DNA of 8,405 bases. It comes from an uncultured Lachnospiraceae bacterium (lineage in GTDB: Bacteria > Bacillota > Clostridia > Lachnospirales > Lachnospiraceae). The DNA lies in NCBI GenBank assembly GCA_958446555.1, contig CAUCWU010000085.1:1-8405 (forward strand). Reading direction: 5' to 3'. Under the pieces are notes generated by a model, which ran no database searches, was not told the DNA's origin, and saw only the letters and a program-made list of their open reading frames with translations. Shown here piece after piece: positions 1-7,168 of the stretch (its first letter is position 1; every line of letters starts with the position of its first letter). The position numbers were made by a program, and so were the translations under genes.

Positions 1-82
1 CATCATCTCTTTGTGATACGTTTATCACAATAGGAAATGTGTTAGCCGGAGTCATATCTAACATATAAAACTCTGTTATCAT
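1..82 (-). CDS. Probable BppU-like baseplate protein, N-terminal fragment
   Basis: Only the first 27 codons are inside the window (hand-translated); the gene continues past the left edge. The start ATG at 82-80 overlaps the spike stop as ATGA and has a near-perfect AAAGGAGG 7 bases upstream, so a real gene starts here. The segment TPANTFPIVINVSQRDD resembles the opening of the BppU_N (DUF2479) domain in Firmicutes phage baseplate upper proteins, which often begin with a strand of the kind 'P.VNVSQYD'. In TP901-1-like phages BppU links the tail hub to receptor-binding proteins, and its place just after the spike gene fits. The family call is tentative because so little is visible; it could be another fibre or adsorption protein. 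Confidence 0.55.
   Translation of the reverse strand, partial: MITEFYMLDMTPANTFPIVINVSQRDD
11..30. repeat. Perfect 8-bp inverted repeat near the start of the BppU-like gene
   Basis: TTGTGATA at 11-18 and TATCACAA at 23-30 are perfect inverted copies with a 4-base loop. They lie within codons 18-24 of the BppU-like gene. There is no T-run after either side, so it is not a standard terminator. The arms hold only two G-C pairs, so an RNA hairpin would be weak. It may be chance. Confidence 0.4.
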
Positions 83-387
83 TTTCCTTCCTCCTTTAGC
101 ATTCGTTCATGGCGCTGGACCACTTTGATTAAGTCTGCGATTAACTCTTCATAGCCCAACGCACCATAAATTTCTTTATCCATGCCTCTATATTCCTGTA
201 AAAAAGCCAATTTTCCAAGACTCTGATCTTCCACAACCTTTTTGGCATCCTGATAAATAAATCCATGGTGAACATTTTGTTCTGCATCGGCACTATACTG
301 ATAGCTTACAGGTTCTAATGCCATTAAAAAATCGATTGCTTTCTCTTCTTTAAGAGGCACTATTTTTTCCTTTAATCTTCGATCTGA
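79..387 (-). other. Predicted self-cleaved S74 intramolecular chaperone segment
   Basis: This is the 3' part of the spike gene, coding residues 733-834. In the S74 family (phage endosialidase tail spikes, phi29 gp12) the chaperone folds the trimer and then cuts itself off before a conserved Ser, using a Ser/Lys pair five residues apart. Here the motif S-DRRL-K has Ser at about 733 (codon 387-385) and Lys at about 738. The downstream GFIYQD matches the family's G-F-I-x-Q-E/D block, and the tail ends in a long amphipathic helix. Cleavage would release about 102 residues. The motif is seen; cleavage is inferred from the family. Confidence 0.8.
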
Positions 388-2583
388 AGAATGCACAAGA
401 GTACCGTTTACAGCTACTGTGCAGGTTCCAACAGTTGTTCCTTGTACTTTTTTACTTCCTGAAAAGGTGAACGCACTGTTTCCATTTGGAGCCAAATAAT
501 TTTGGAGTCGTCCGGTATAATCATATAAACTATCACCAGTCGTTACATCGGCTCCTGAATGAAAATCGATATAAGAAATTCCCTCTGCCGAATCGTTGTT
601 TCCATAAATTTCGAGTCCATAATTGACCATGATGGCTTTGTCAAAACATACGTCTTGATTGCCATAATATCCTCTGGAATCTTGTGTACCGCCGCTGCTG
701 TACATTGGTCCCACACGAAACTGACCATTTTTATTAATATAAGATTCTGTTCCAAAAGATACTGTTCCTGTTTTGATGCAATCACCATCAATTTGAGTTG
801 TACCATCTGATAACCCTTTTAATAAGTTGGCAGCTGTCTTTGAGGCATCAGATGCAGCGTTGGCAGCTGCAGATGCGGTTTTACTTGCCGAATTTGCCGT
901 ACTTAAAGCACTGGAAGCATTTTTACTTGCTGCTGATACTGTCGAATTTGCATTTACGGCATTTGTAAAAGTTGCTGATCCCGTGAAGTTAATCTTATTA
1001 GCATTGATATTGACCTCCTCTGCTGACTGGTTTATCTTCGAGATAATCTCATTGTTTCCAACTTTTTTTGAGACTTCTGATGTGATTCCATCCAATGTAG
1101 CGTCTAATGTGGTACCGGCTGTGTCGCTAATATCTTTTAGATGCAAATTTTTGATTTTGACGATATCAGCATTTAATATACCTGTAATTATATAGGTTGC
1201 ATCAAGACCGATTGTATAAATCTTTTCTAGGATTGCGATTCCATCCCAACTGACTCCATTATAGGTTTTTCCACCATCGTCTGAAAAAAGGATTCCAGCA
1301 TCATTAACTTGAATAATTACATAAGATTCCTCCACGGTTTTCTTGTCATGTAAATACCAATTATGTGCGCCATCTTCTCCTATATCTGTCACATATAAGC
1401 CAGAAGCTTTTTCCATTTTACTTACAAGCTCTTGTATTGCCTTTTTACGAGCTTCTCTCTCTAAGTCAATGATTTCCTCTGACTTGCTTTCAGAATCTCT
1501 TTTACTTGTCACTGACGTTCCTGTGTAGGTTTTCTGTGTATCCCCAACCGTAATTTTATAATCTGAGCGATCCAGAAGATTTCTGTTAAGTGCTACAATA
1601 GGACTTCGAAAATCCAGTCCATGACGTTTGCTTATACATTTTACATTCTTCATGAAACGGAAGGACTCAACCTTGGATCCAGTTCCAGATAAGTCTGCTG
1701 CTGTCACTGTGATTGATGAAGTAGACTTAATTGCTTCCTGTAAATCCTCTTCGCCTTTTTTTATCAAATTTTCTGGTAGTGTCACATCTTCATGCTCAAC
1801 TACCTTTAAAATCAAGCCGTATTTTGCCACTGCATCGTCATTCTGAATGTAATCTTTCCCATCATTAACCGAAGCGATTGTAAGATATATTTCGTTTCCA
1901 TTTCCGTCATCCTGCTTCTTTCCCAGTGGAATGATCGCTGTTGCAAAATCTGAATCAATTTCTTGTACTCGATCAATATCTACGATATTTTCCCCATATT
2001 TTGCTTTCTGGTCATTGTTTTCTCGAATCTCTGACAAATAATCCAGATATGTTACGCCATTTTCAAAACGCTCTACAAGATAGCCACCCATATTATCAAG
2101 CAACTTTTCTTGCAATTCTTCAAAAGTTGATGGGTAATGCATATTGGATCGAACGATATAATCATTTGGATCCGATACTGTAATTCTGCCTACCGTAAAC
2201 TGCCGTTCTTTTTCTACCTGAGAATTGTGCTGCGTGATCAGAAATTTAAAATATTCTCTTGGACTTCCTGAGAATTCATATGGGCGGACAACCGTATCAT
2301 TTAGGTATGCCAATTGCCCCTCTGCCGTATATTCGGAATCCTCCCAAAAATCTGGATTATCTCTAACAATACGACCTTTGAAAAGTATGTCATCGTCTTC
2401 CTTTACCGTAACCCGTGTGATCCCCGGAATAACTACTAGATCAGAATACGCATGATCAGCTGGAAGAATCATTTTTAATGTACCAGCTTTATTTTTCGCC
2501 TGACTTAACTCTGCCTCTTCCAGCTGCAATTTTCGTATTCTCGGATCATAGATCTTTTTGTTATCTATATAAATTGTGATCAT
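79..2583 (-). CDS. Tail-associated / tail spike protein (Prophage_tail) with C-terminal S74 chaperone
   Basis: 834 residues. Numbered from the ATG at 2583: an N-terminal hub and Prophage_tail (PF06605) region to about 370; a charged helix (DLEREARKKAIQEL) at about 372-390; the segment WYLHDKKTVEES from about 407 and an Asp-box-like SDDGGKTY at about 434-441; an Ala/Ser-rich stalk at about 546-588; a beta region with YIDFHSG at 671; and a peptidase S74 chaperone from 733 to the end with SDRRLKEK and GFIYQD. It should form the trimeric tip below Dit and contact the host. Annotation pipelines often call this family 'endopeptidase tail', but I see no NlpC/P60, CHAP or lysozyme motif. An ATG at 2589 is only 1 base from AGGAGG; the ATG at 2583 is 7 bases from it and overlaps the Dit stop as ATGA, so I prefer it. 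The stop overlaps the next gene as ATGA. Confidence 0.93.
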   Translation of the reverse strand: MITIYIDNKKIYDPRIRKLQLEEAELSQAKNKAGTLKMILPADHAYSDLVVIPGITRVTVKEDDDILFKGRIVRDNPDFWEDSEYTAEGQLAYLNDTVVRPYEFSGSPREYFKFLITQHNSQVEKERQFTVGRITVSDPNDYIVRSNMHYPSTFEELQEKLLDNMGGYLVERFENGVTYLDYLSEIRENNDQKAKYGENIVDIDRVQEIDSDFATAIIPLGKKQDDGNGNEIYLTIASVNDGKDYIQNDDAVAKYGLILKVVEHEDVTLPENLIKKGEEDLQEAIKSTSSITVTAADLSGTGSKVESFRFMKNVKCISKRHGLDFRSPIVALNRNLLDRSDYKITVGDTQKTYTGTSVTSKRDSESKSEEIIDLEREARKKAIQELVSKMEKASGLYVTDIGEDGAHNWYLHDKKTVEESYVIIQVNDAGILFSDDGGKTYNGVSWDGIAILEKIYTIGLDATYIITGILNADIVKIKNLHLKDISDTAGTTLDATLDGITSEVSKKVGNNEIISKINQSAEEVNINANKINFTGSATFTNAVNANSTVSAASKNASSALSTANSASKTASAAANAASDASKTAANLLKGLSDGTTQIDGDCIKTGTVSFGTESYINKNGQFRVGPMYSSGGTQDSRGYYGNQDVCFDKAIMVNYGLEIYGNNDSAEGISYIDFHSGADVTTGDSLYDYTGRLQNYLAPNGNSAFTFSGSKKVQGTTVGTCTVAVNGTLVHSSDRRLKEKIVPLKEEKAIDFLMALEPVSYQYSADAEQNVHHGFIYQDAKKVVEDQSLGKLAFLQEYRGMDKEIYGALGYEELIADLIKVVQRHERMLKEEGK
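90..97 (-). promoter_or_regulatory. Ribosome binding site of the BppU-like gene
   Basis: The minus strand reads AAAGGAGG with a 7-base spacer to the ATG at 82. It is embedded in the last spike codons (L-K-E-E-G-K). This strong site is the main evidence that a further gene begins at the left edge. Confidence 0.8.
820..945 (-). repeat. Ala/Ser-rich stalk with 11-residue periodicity in the spike gene
   Basis: This stretch codes about 42 residues made almost only of Ala, Ser, Thr, Asn and Lys, with two 11-residue units beginning NSASKTASAAA and NAASDASKTAA. At DNA level the 11-mer GTTGGCAGCTG (plus strand) occurs at 826-836 and again at 859-869, exactly 33 bases apart. An 11-residue period fits a right-handed trimeric coiled coil joining the N-terminal hub to the C-terminal beta region. 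Confidence 0.6.
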
Positions 2584-3218
2584 AGCCATCCCTCCTGATA
2601 GGTCACTGTCACTTTTCCTGTTCCAGAAAAGGTTAGCCGATTATCTCCTGCCAATAAAATGATTTCATCTATTTGGTTCTCCCCTACAACTAAGTTGTAT
2701 GTTTTTTTATTAAAAGTCACTGTCATTGCTGCACTACAATTGATAACCGGAAGCGCAATCATTCCAAGATTTCTACAAATCAATTCTGCCGATCCTGAAA
2801 CTTGCTTTTCGCGAACAGTTGGCTTTATTTTATATCGATACGGTTCATGCGTAATCGTCAGCTCTGCCGAGGACCAATATCCATCGCACGATTCCTTCAA
2901 AGATATACGCCCCAATAGGTAATATTCTTGATCATATGGAACAATAATTTTACACTTTTTTCCATGACAAATTCGTTTCAGCACAGGCATTATTTGATAG
3001 TGTTCGTCCATATTTGCCAGCTTTGAAACCTTGATTACCATAGTTCCAGATTTATAGCGTACATATCCATCTTGCTCTGTGTAATCCAAACTGCCATCCA
3101 TCCCGGTAATATCAATATATTTGGTTTTTGGTGTTGGAGCTGTTCGAACTGTGATGCTTTCGATGTCATATCCATAATCTTCCAGTAAGTCTGTTCCGTC
3201 AATCATAAGTCCATCCAT
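2580..3218 (-). CDS. Distal tail protein (Dit, Sipho_tail family)
   Basis: 212 residues. Dit forms hexameric rings at the tail tip and is the hub to which the spike and baseplate proteins attach. The N-terminal belt domain (about 1-130) shows the usual pattern: KTKYIDITGMDGSLDYTE at 31-48, then beta strands and YWSSAELTITHEPYRY at about 114-129. The C-terminal part (about 131-212) is a compact beta domain of the galectin-like type, ending VTYQEGWL. The length is that of a minimal Dit, with no inserted carbohydrate-binding module. The ATG at 3218 overlaps the tape measure stop as TGATG and has AGGGG 7 bases upstream. The alternative GTG one codon earlier (3221) is only 4 bases from that site. 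GC in the sampled row is near 30%, well below the flanking tape measure end. Confidence 0.9.
   Translation of the reverse strand: MDGLMIDGTDLLEDYGYDIESITVRTAPTPKTKYIDITGMDGSLDYTEQDGYVRYKSGTMVIKVSKLANMDEHYQIMPVLKRICHGKKCKIIVPYDQEYYLLGRISLKESCDGYWSSAELTITHEPYRYKIKPTVREKQVSGSAELICRNLGMIALPVINCSAAMTVTFNKKTYNLVVGENQIDEIILLAGDNRLTFSGTGKVTVTYQEGWL
2591..2596 (-). promoter_or_regulatory. Ribosome binding site that decides the spike start
   Basis: The minus strand reads AGGAGG followed by GATGGCT and then ATG. The site is 7 bases from the ATG at 2583 but only 1 base from the ATG at 2589. The longer reading would therefore place the ribosome site too close, so the 834-residue form is preferred. Confidence 0.8.
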
Positions 3219-6200
3219 CACATCACCCCTCTCTGATTCATCTGTGCATACTCTTGTAATCCGGCATTGATACGACTTGTCATCACTTTGCCGACTTTCT
3301 TGCCATCCAAGCGCACATCCATCCCATCTATCGCAGATGCTACAACTTCGCCCAACCGATCATAATCAAAGTCTGATGAGCCCGTCTCCTGCGACTCTGG
3401 AGCTGATCGCGCAACAGTCTCCATGGTAGACTCCGTGGCTCTCTGTGCCAGTTCTGCATCCATGGTATAAGATGCCTGACGGATCTGATCGACTGCCCAG
3501 CCTAGATCAAGATCGGGCAGAAGCACATCTTTAAAGCCATCCAATGTTGCATCTGCTGTATCGGCTGCAGCTTCCTCAACCTGTTCTTTCCCCTCCTCAA
3601 TACCTCCTGCCCATCCTTCAGGAACGTAAAGTGCATCGGCTTTTGCTGCTGCGGATGGTGAATGAATCTGAGCGACAGCTCGAAACGCTGCCAATGCTGC
3701 ACGAGCTGAATCAGCTGCTGCCGACACTACTCTACTTTTTCCTGCATCGATGCCAGCGGCAAAACCTTCTACAAGATATCGTCCAGAACTTTCCGCATTT
3801 CCTCTATGGTTATTTAATTCATTTGTATATTTACTGGCTAAGTCATTCGCTGTTCCTGCCGTATTGGCAGAACCCAATCCAAGATTCATTGCCGTACTGA
3901 CTGCAACACCATCTACCCATGCCAATGTGGTTCCTGCAACTAACACGCCAAGAAGCGATGCTAGTAGATTGCCTGCGGTTGCTGCTGTGTCTGCTGAGCC
4001 AAGACCTTCATCTGTAGCCTCTGATATGCCTACTGCGGTATCTTGTGCTGCTTCTTTCTGTGATTCTGCCCCGGCAATGTATCCGGCCACGTTATCGGAA
4101 CCGATCTGAGTTGTCTGTGCGGTATCGGTTAGTCCATTTTCCGTTGTAGTTGCTAGCTCTATTGCTGTATTGGATACTTCCTGTTGTTTCGATTCTGCGC
4201 CTGTAATATACCCAGCGATGTTGTCAGATCCGATTTTGGATGTCTCATCTGGTATTGTTAAGGTATCTGTAAAATCCTTCATCACAATACTGGTACTTTC
4301 ATGGATCCTGTCTTGTACAGAAGCAATCCCATCAGCTGTAGCCTGTGTTGTATTCTGAGCCGTTTGTTGAGCTGTACTTACAAGATCTTCTGCAAACTCT
4401 TTATAGCCTGTCTCCGCCTCTGCGTTTTCATCTGCTATTATTGTGGACACATTATAATACTGTCGCCAATTCACATTCAAATCTTCTATGTACTGGACAT
4501 TACCGGCATTAATCTCTTGGGCAATCGCTGCTACAAGTGAGGCTGACTGCGGTCCCAAATCACGCAAATACTGAACAAATCCAGCATCCAATACTTCAAT
4601 TGACCCATTTGAGACATCTTCCACACCTTTAGTCAAAGCACTTAAATTTTCAGAATAGCTCGTCATTCCAGAAACATATGAAGCAAAATTTTCCAGTGCT
4701 TGTGATGCTGTAATTTCTGCGCCAGCTGACCACTCACTATAAAGACTTAATTGACCTATAATAGATGACTGAGCACTCTCGTATACGCTGTCATAGGTCT
4801 CTTCCAATTTTTGAAACTGCTCTGATATTTCTTGTGTTGTCCTATATGTCTCCCCTTTATATTCAATTGTAGCTGTCAGAAGATCCTGTGTTGAATTGGT
4901 CACATCTTCCTGAGCTTGAGAGAAATTGGTTGTCCCATCAGTTGCAGAAGACATAGACTCTTGATAATCTTGAATGGTTTCGTCCCATTCTTGCATCGCA
5001 CTGTCACAATCAGTTACAGCTTGTTCTGCAGCATTCATTGCCTCTTCTGAACTTAAAAGACCATCCAGTAATTTTCCACTGGCTTCATTCGTAAAATATA
5101 TCGCATTTCCAGCATGAATATAAGCATCCTCTGTATCTTCACCAGCATTTATGAACTCTTCTGCTTTTCTTTTATACTCCTCATAGACTGCACTTGCTTC
5201 TGAATCTGACAATGCCATATCAAAATTTTTCTTTGCCTCTGCTGCGGTTTTAATTGCTTCAGCATAATCAGCTGCCAGCTCCGAATAATGTTCCATAAAT
5301 GCTTGCTGAATTGCCTGCTCTTTATATGACTGAGTTAGCTTATCTACTTCGGCTCGCGTCATACTTAACTCACCAGTCTGATCATTTAGCGATAAGTTCA
5401 TGTCTGGAATCAAAGAATTTAATTCATCAACATATAGCCCCATCGTTGCCAAATCTGTAGCTGAAAGGTCTGCTTTATCTGCCAGATCATACAAGTTATC
5501 TGCCAAGCGTTTTGCCAATACAGCATTCGCCTCAATTGAATCTCTTGATGACGTGAAGCTTTTCTTCTGATCTTCCATTTTCTGATAAATGGATTGCACC
5601 GCTTCGGAAGTGCTTTCTGCATCCGCAAGCAACTGATGAGCTGTATCAAGTTCTGGTGATAATACATCTGTCAGTCCTTTAAAGATACCTGTAGCCACAT
5701 CAACAACTTCCCCTGCCGGTCCCGAAATATAATCATATGCTGCAATACCAAGACCTTCCAGAGCGGATCCAGCGGCTGTGATCTTTCCTTGAAGATTGTT
5801 CTGCATGGTATCTGCCATGTCTGCTGCAGCACCGCTTGAATTACGAAGTTCTTCTTCATATCCAGCGATCTTGTCAACACCTTCATTCAGGATCATATTC
5901 AAACCTGAAATTGAATCGGAAGTAAATGTAGATGCCAAAGCTGCCGCTTTTTCTGCATCTCCCATTCCCTGGGTTGCGGTATCTACGTCTTTGATTATAT
6001 CTGTCATATCACGGAAATTACCGTTTGCATCCATTACTGCAACTGTTGTATCACCAATGGCAATCTTTCCCTCATCCATTTTTGCGGTAATATCACGCAT
6101 GATGGCCGCAACCTTGGTACCTGCCTCAGAGCCTTTTGCACCCTGATTTGCCAGAGCCTCCAACAGTGAGGTTGTTGTCTCAATGTCCTGACCTGATGCG

Positions 6201-7168
6201 TTCATATTGGCGGCACAATTCTTATATGCCTCACCAAGCTGCTCTGCAGTCGTGTTGGAATGAGACTGTGCATATGCCAACATGTCGGCCATATAAGTAG
6301 CCTGACTTGCTTCCATGCCGAATGCAGACAAATAGTCAGTGACCATATCTGAGGCAGCTGCCAAATCCATTCCGGATGCCGCTGCTAATTGTAACACGCC
6401 ATCAATCGCACTGATTGACTTGTTGGTATCCCAACCAGCCAATGCCATATATTTGAATGCCTGGCTTGCCTCTGTTGCGGAGAACTTGGTTGTAGATCCG
6501 AGCTGTTTTGCCTTTGCAGACATCTTTTCAAGTTCTGCTCCAGTTGCTCCGGAAATCGCCTGTACCTCAGACATGGAAGCTTCAAATGCACTTCCGACCT
6601 CAACTACATACTGAGTTGCTTGTTTTACTGCTGACGCAATCGCAGCCGCACTCACAAAGGTGGCAATTGTTTGTCCTGCCTTGCTGACTGCAGCATCAAT
6701 GCCAGTGCAACTTGAGTCAATCTCGCTTTCAGCATCTCGAAAACTCTGACTCAAGCCCGATGTATCTGCATTCTCGCCTACCTGATCAGCTGCCTCTTCA
6801 ACATCTTGAATCGAATCCACAATCTCTTCAGCACTTGCATCAACAGACTTAGATACACCCTGCATATCTTCCGCAAGAGGAGACTGACTGACACCATCTC
6901 CCATTCCTTCCAAGGATTGATCCACATCAGCTACGGCATCTGTGATTTGATCCGCGCCCTGTTCCATGACATCCTGTGCATGATCCATTCCTGTCTGAAG
7001 ATCATTTCCCACATTCTGTCCCATGGAAGACAAGCTTTTATCTACTTGCTGGGCTTGGTCTTGTGCTGTTTTTCCGAAGTCCTGAATCTTTTTCTCCGAA
7101 TCCTGAAGACCAGTCTCTATCCCTTGAGGATCTACACTGGTTTCAATTTTAACTTTTCCATCAGACAC
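3218..7168 (-). CDS. Phage tail tape measure protein (TP901 type)
   Basis: About 1316 residues. It sets tail length, fills the tail tube, and probably helps DNA cross the envelope. Residues 1-150 are acidic coiled-coil repeats, and a hydrophobic stretch lies at about 167-183. The conserved TP901 / PhageMin_Tail core starts near residue 190 (GSAFEASMSEVQAISGATG) and includes FKYMALAGWDTNKSISAIDG and EALANQGAKGSEAGTKVAAI, ending near 485. A helical, lower-GC middle runs from about 490 to 925. Degenerate repeats then run from about 978 to 1210, with a hydrophobic segment near 1065-1090 and the IHSPS...YVPEGWAGGI motif near 1168-1185. The end (LDGKKVGKVMTSRIN) is typical of Firmicutes tape measures. 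I see no peptidase or lysozyme domain. An upstream in-frame GTG at 7174 is only 3 bases from the AGGAGG core; the GTG at 7168 is 9 bases away and gives the usual '(M)SDGKVKIET' opening, so I chose it. Confidence 0.96.
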   Translation of the reverse strand: MSDGKVKIETSVDPQGIETGLQDSEKKIQDFGKTAQDQAQQVDKSLSSMGQNVGNDLQTGMDHAQDVMEQGADQITDAVADVDQSLEGMGDGVSQSPLAEDMQGVSKSVDASAEEIVDSIQDVEEAADQVGENADTSGLSQSFRDAESEIDSSCTGIDAAVSKAGQTIATFVSAAAIASAVKQATQYVVEVGSAFEASMSEVQAISGATGAELEKMSAKAKQLGSTTKFSATEASQAFKYMALAGWDTNKSISAIDGVLQLAAASGMDLAAASDMVTDYLSAFGMEASQATYMADMLAYAQSHSNTTAEQLGEAYKNCAANMNASGQDIETTTSLLEALANQGAKGSEAGTKVAAIMRDITAKMDEGKIAIGDTTVAVMDANGNFRDMTDIIKDVDTATQGMGDAEKAAALASTFTSDSISGLNMILNEGVDKIAGYEEELRNSSGAAADMADTMQNNLQGKITAAGSALEGLGIAAYDYISGPAGEVVDVATGIFKGLTDVLSPELDTAHQLLADAESTSEAVQSIYQKMEDQKKSFTSSRDSIEANAVLAKRLADNLYDLADKADLSATDLATMGLYVDELNSLIPDMNLSLNDQTGELSMTRAEVDKLTQSYKEQAIQQAFMEHYSELAADYAEAIKTAAEAKKNFDMALSDSEASAVYEEYKRKAEEFINAGEDTEDAYIHAGNAIYFTNEASGKLLDGLLSSEEAMNAAEQAVTDCDSAMQEWDETIQDYQESMSSATDGTTNFSQAQEDVTNSTQDLLTATIEYKGETYRTTQEISEQFQKLEETYDSVYESAQSSIIGQLSLYSEWSAGAEITASQALENFASYVSGMTSYSENLSALTKGVEDVSNGSIEVLDAGFVQYLRDLGPQSASLVAAIAQEINAGNVQYIEDLNVNWRQYYNVSTIIADENAEAETGYKEFAEDLVSTAQQTAQNTTQATADGIASVQDRIHESTSIVMKDFTDTLTIPDETSKIGSDNIAGYITGAESKQQEVSNTAIELATTTENGLTDTAQTTQIGSDNVAGYIAGAESQKEAAQDTAVGISEATDEGLGSADTAATAGNLLASLLGVLVAGTTLAWVDGVAVSTAMNLGLGSANTAGTANDLASKYTNELNNHRGNAESSGRYLVEGFAAGIDAGKSRVVSAAADSARAALAAFRAVAQIHSPSAAAKADALYVPEGWAGGIEEGKEQVEEAAADTADATLDGFKDVLLPDLDLGWAVDQIRQASYTMDAELAQRATESTMETVARSAPESQETGSSDFDYDRLGEVVASAIDGMDVRLDGKKVGKVMTSRINAGLQEYAQMNQRGVM
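3226..3230 (-). promoter_or_regulatory. Ribosome binding site of the Dit gene
   Basis: The minus strand reads AGGGG within GAGAGGGGTG, inside the last codons of the tape measure gene. It is 7 bases from the ATG at 3218 and 4 bases from the GTG at 3221, favouring the ATG. It is weaker than the sites of the neighbouring genes, so coupling through the TGATG overlap probably matters. Confidence 0.55.
3580..4240 (-). repeat. Degenerate repeats in the tape measure C-terminal part
   Basis: The coding region carries about five related units. Copies 1 and 2 are adjacent and about 43 residues apart: IGSDNIAGYITGAES and IGSDNVAGYIAGAES, starting near residues 979 and 1022. Copy 3 is divergent and hydrophobic (NLLASLLGVLVAG). 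Copies 4 and 5 are 50 residues apart: YLVEGFAAGIDAGK and YVPEGWAGGIEEGK, each followed by an Ala-rich helix. A second shared block, GLGSA[DN]TA, precedes copies 3 and 4. The DNA of the copies differs at many synonymous sites, so the duplications are old. Confidence 0.75.
6890..7050 (-). repeat. 120-base-period repeat in the tape measure N-terminal coiled coil
   Basis: VDKSLSSMGQNV and VDQSLEGMGDGV lie 40 residues (120 bases) apart in the N-terminal helical arm of the tape measure protein, followed by a shorter third relative (VSKSVDASAEEIVDS). This suggests internal duplication in a coiled-coil segment. The copies are diverged at the DNA level. Confidence 0.5.

Noticed and set aside
827..1195. 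122-codon plus-strand open frame rich in Ala and Phe
   Set aside because: It is the antisense of the Ala/Ser stalk of the spike gene; the bias explains the open frame.
3544..4109. Two overlapping plus-strand open frames of about 118 residues
   Set aside because: They are antisense to the Ala-rich repeats of the tape measure gene, where stop codons are rare on the other strand; low-complexity Leu/Pro/Ala products and no family match.
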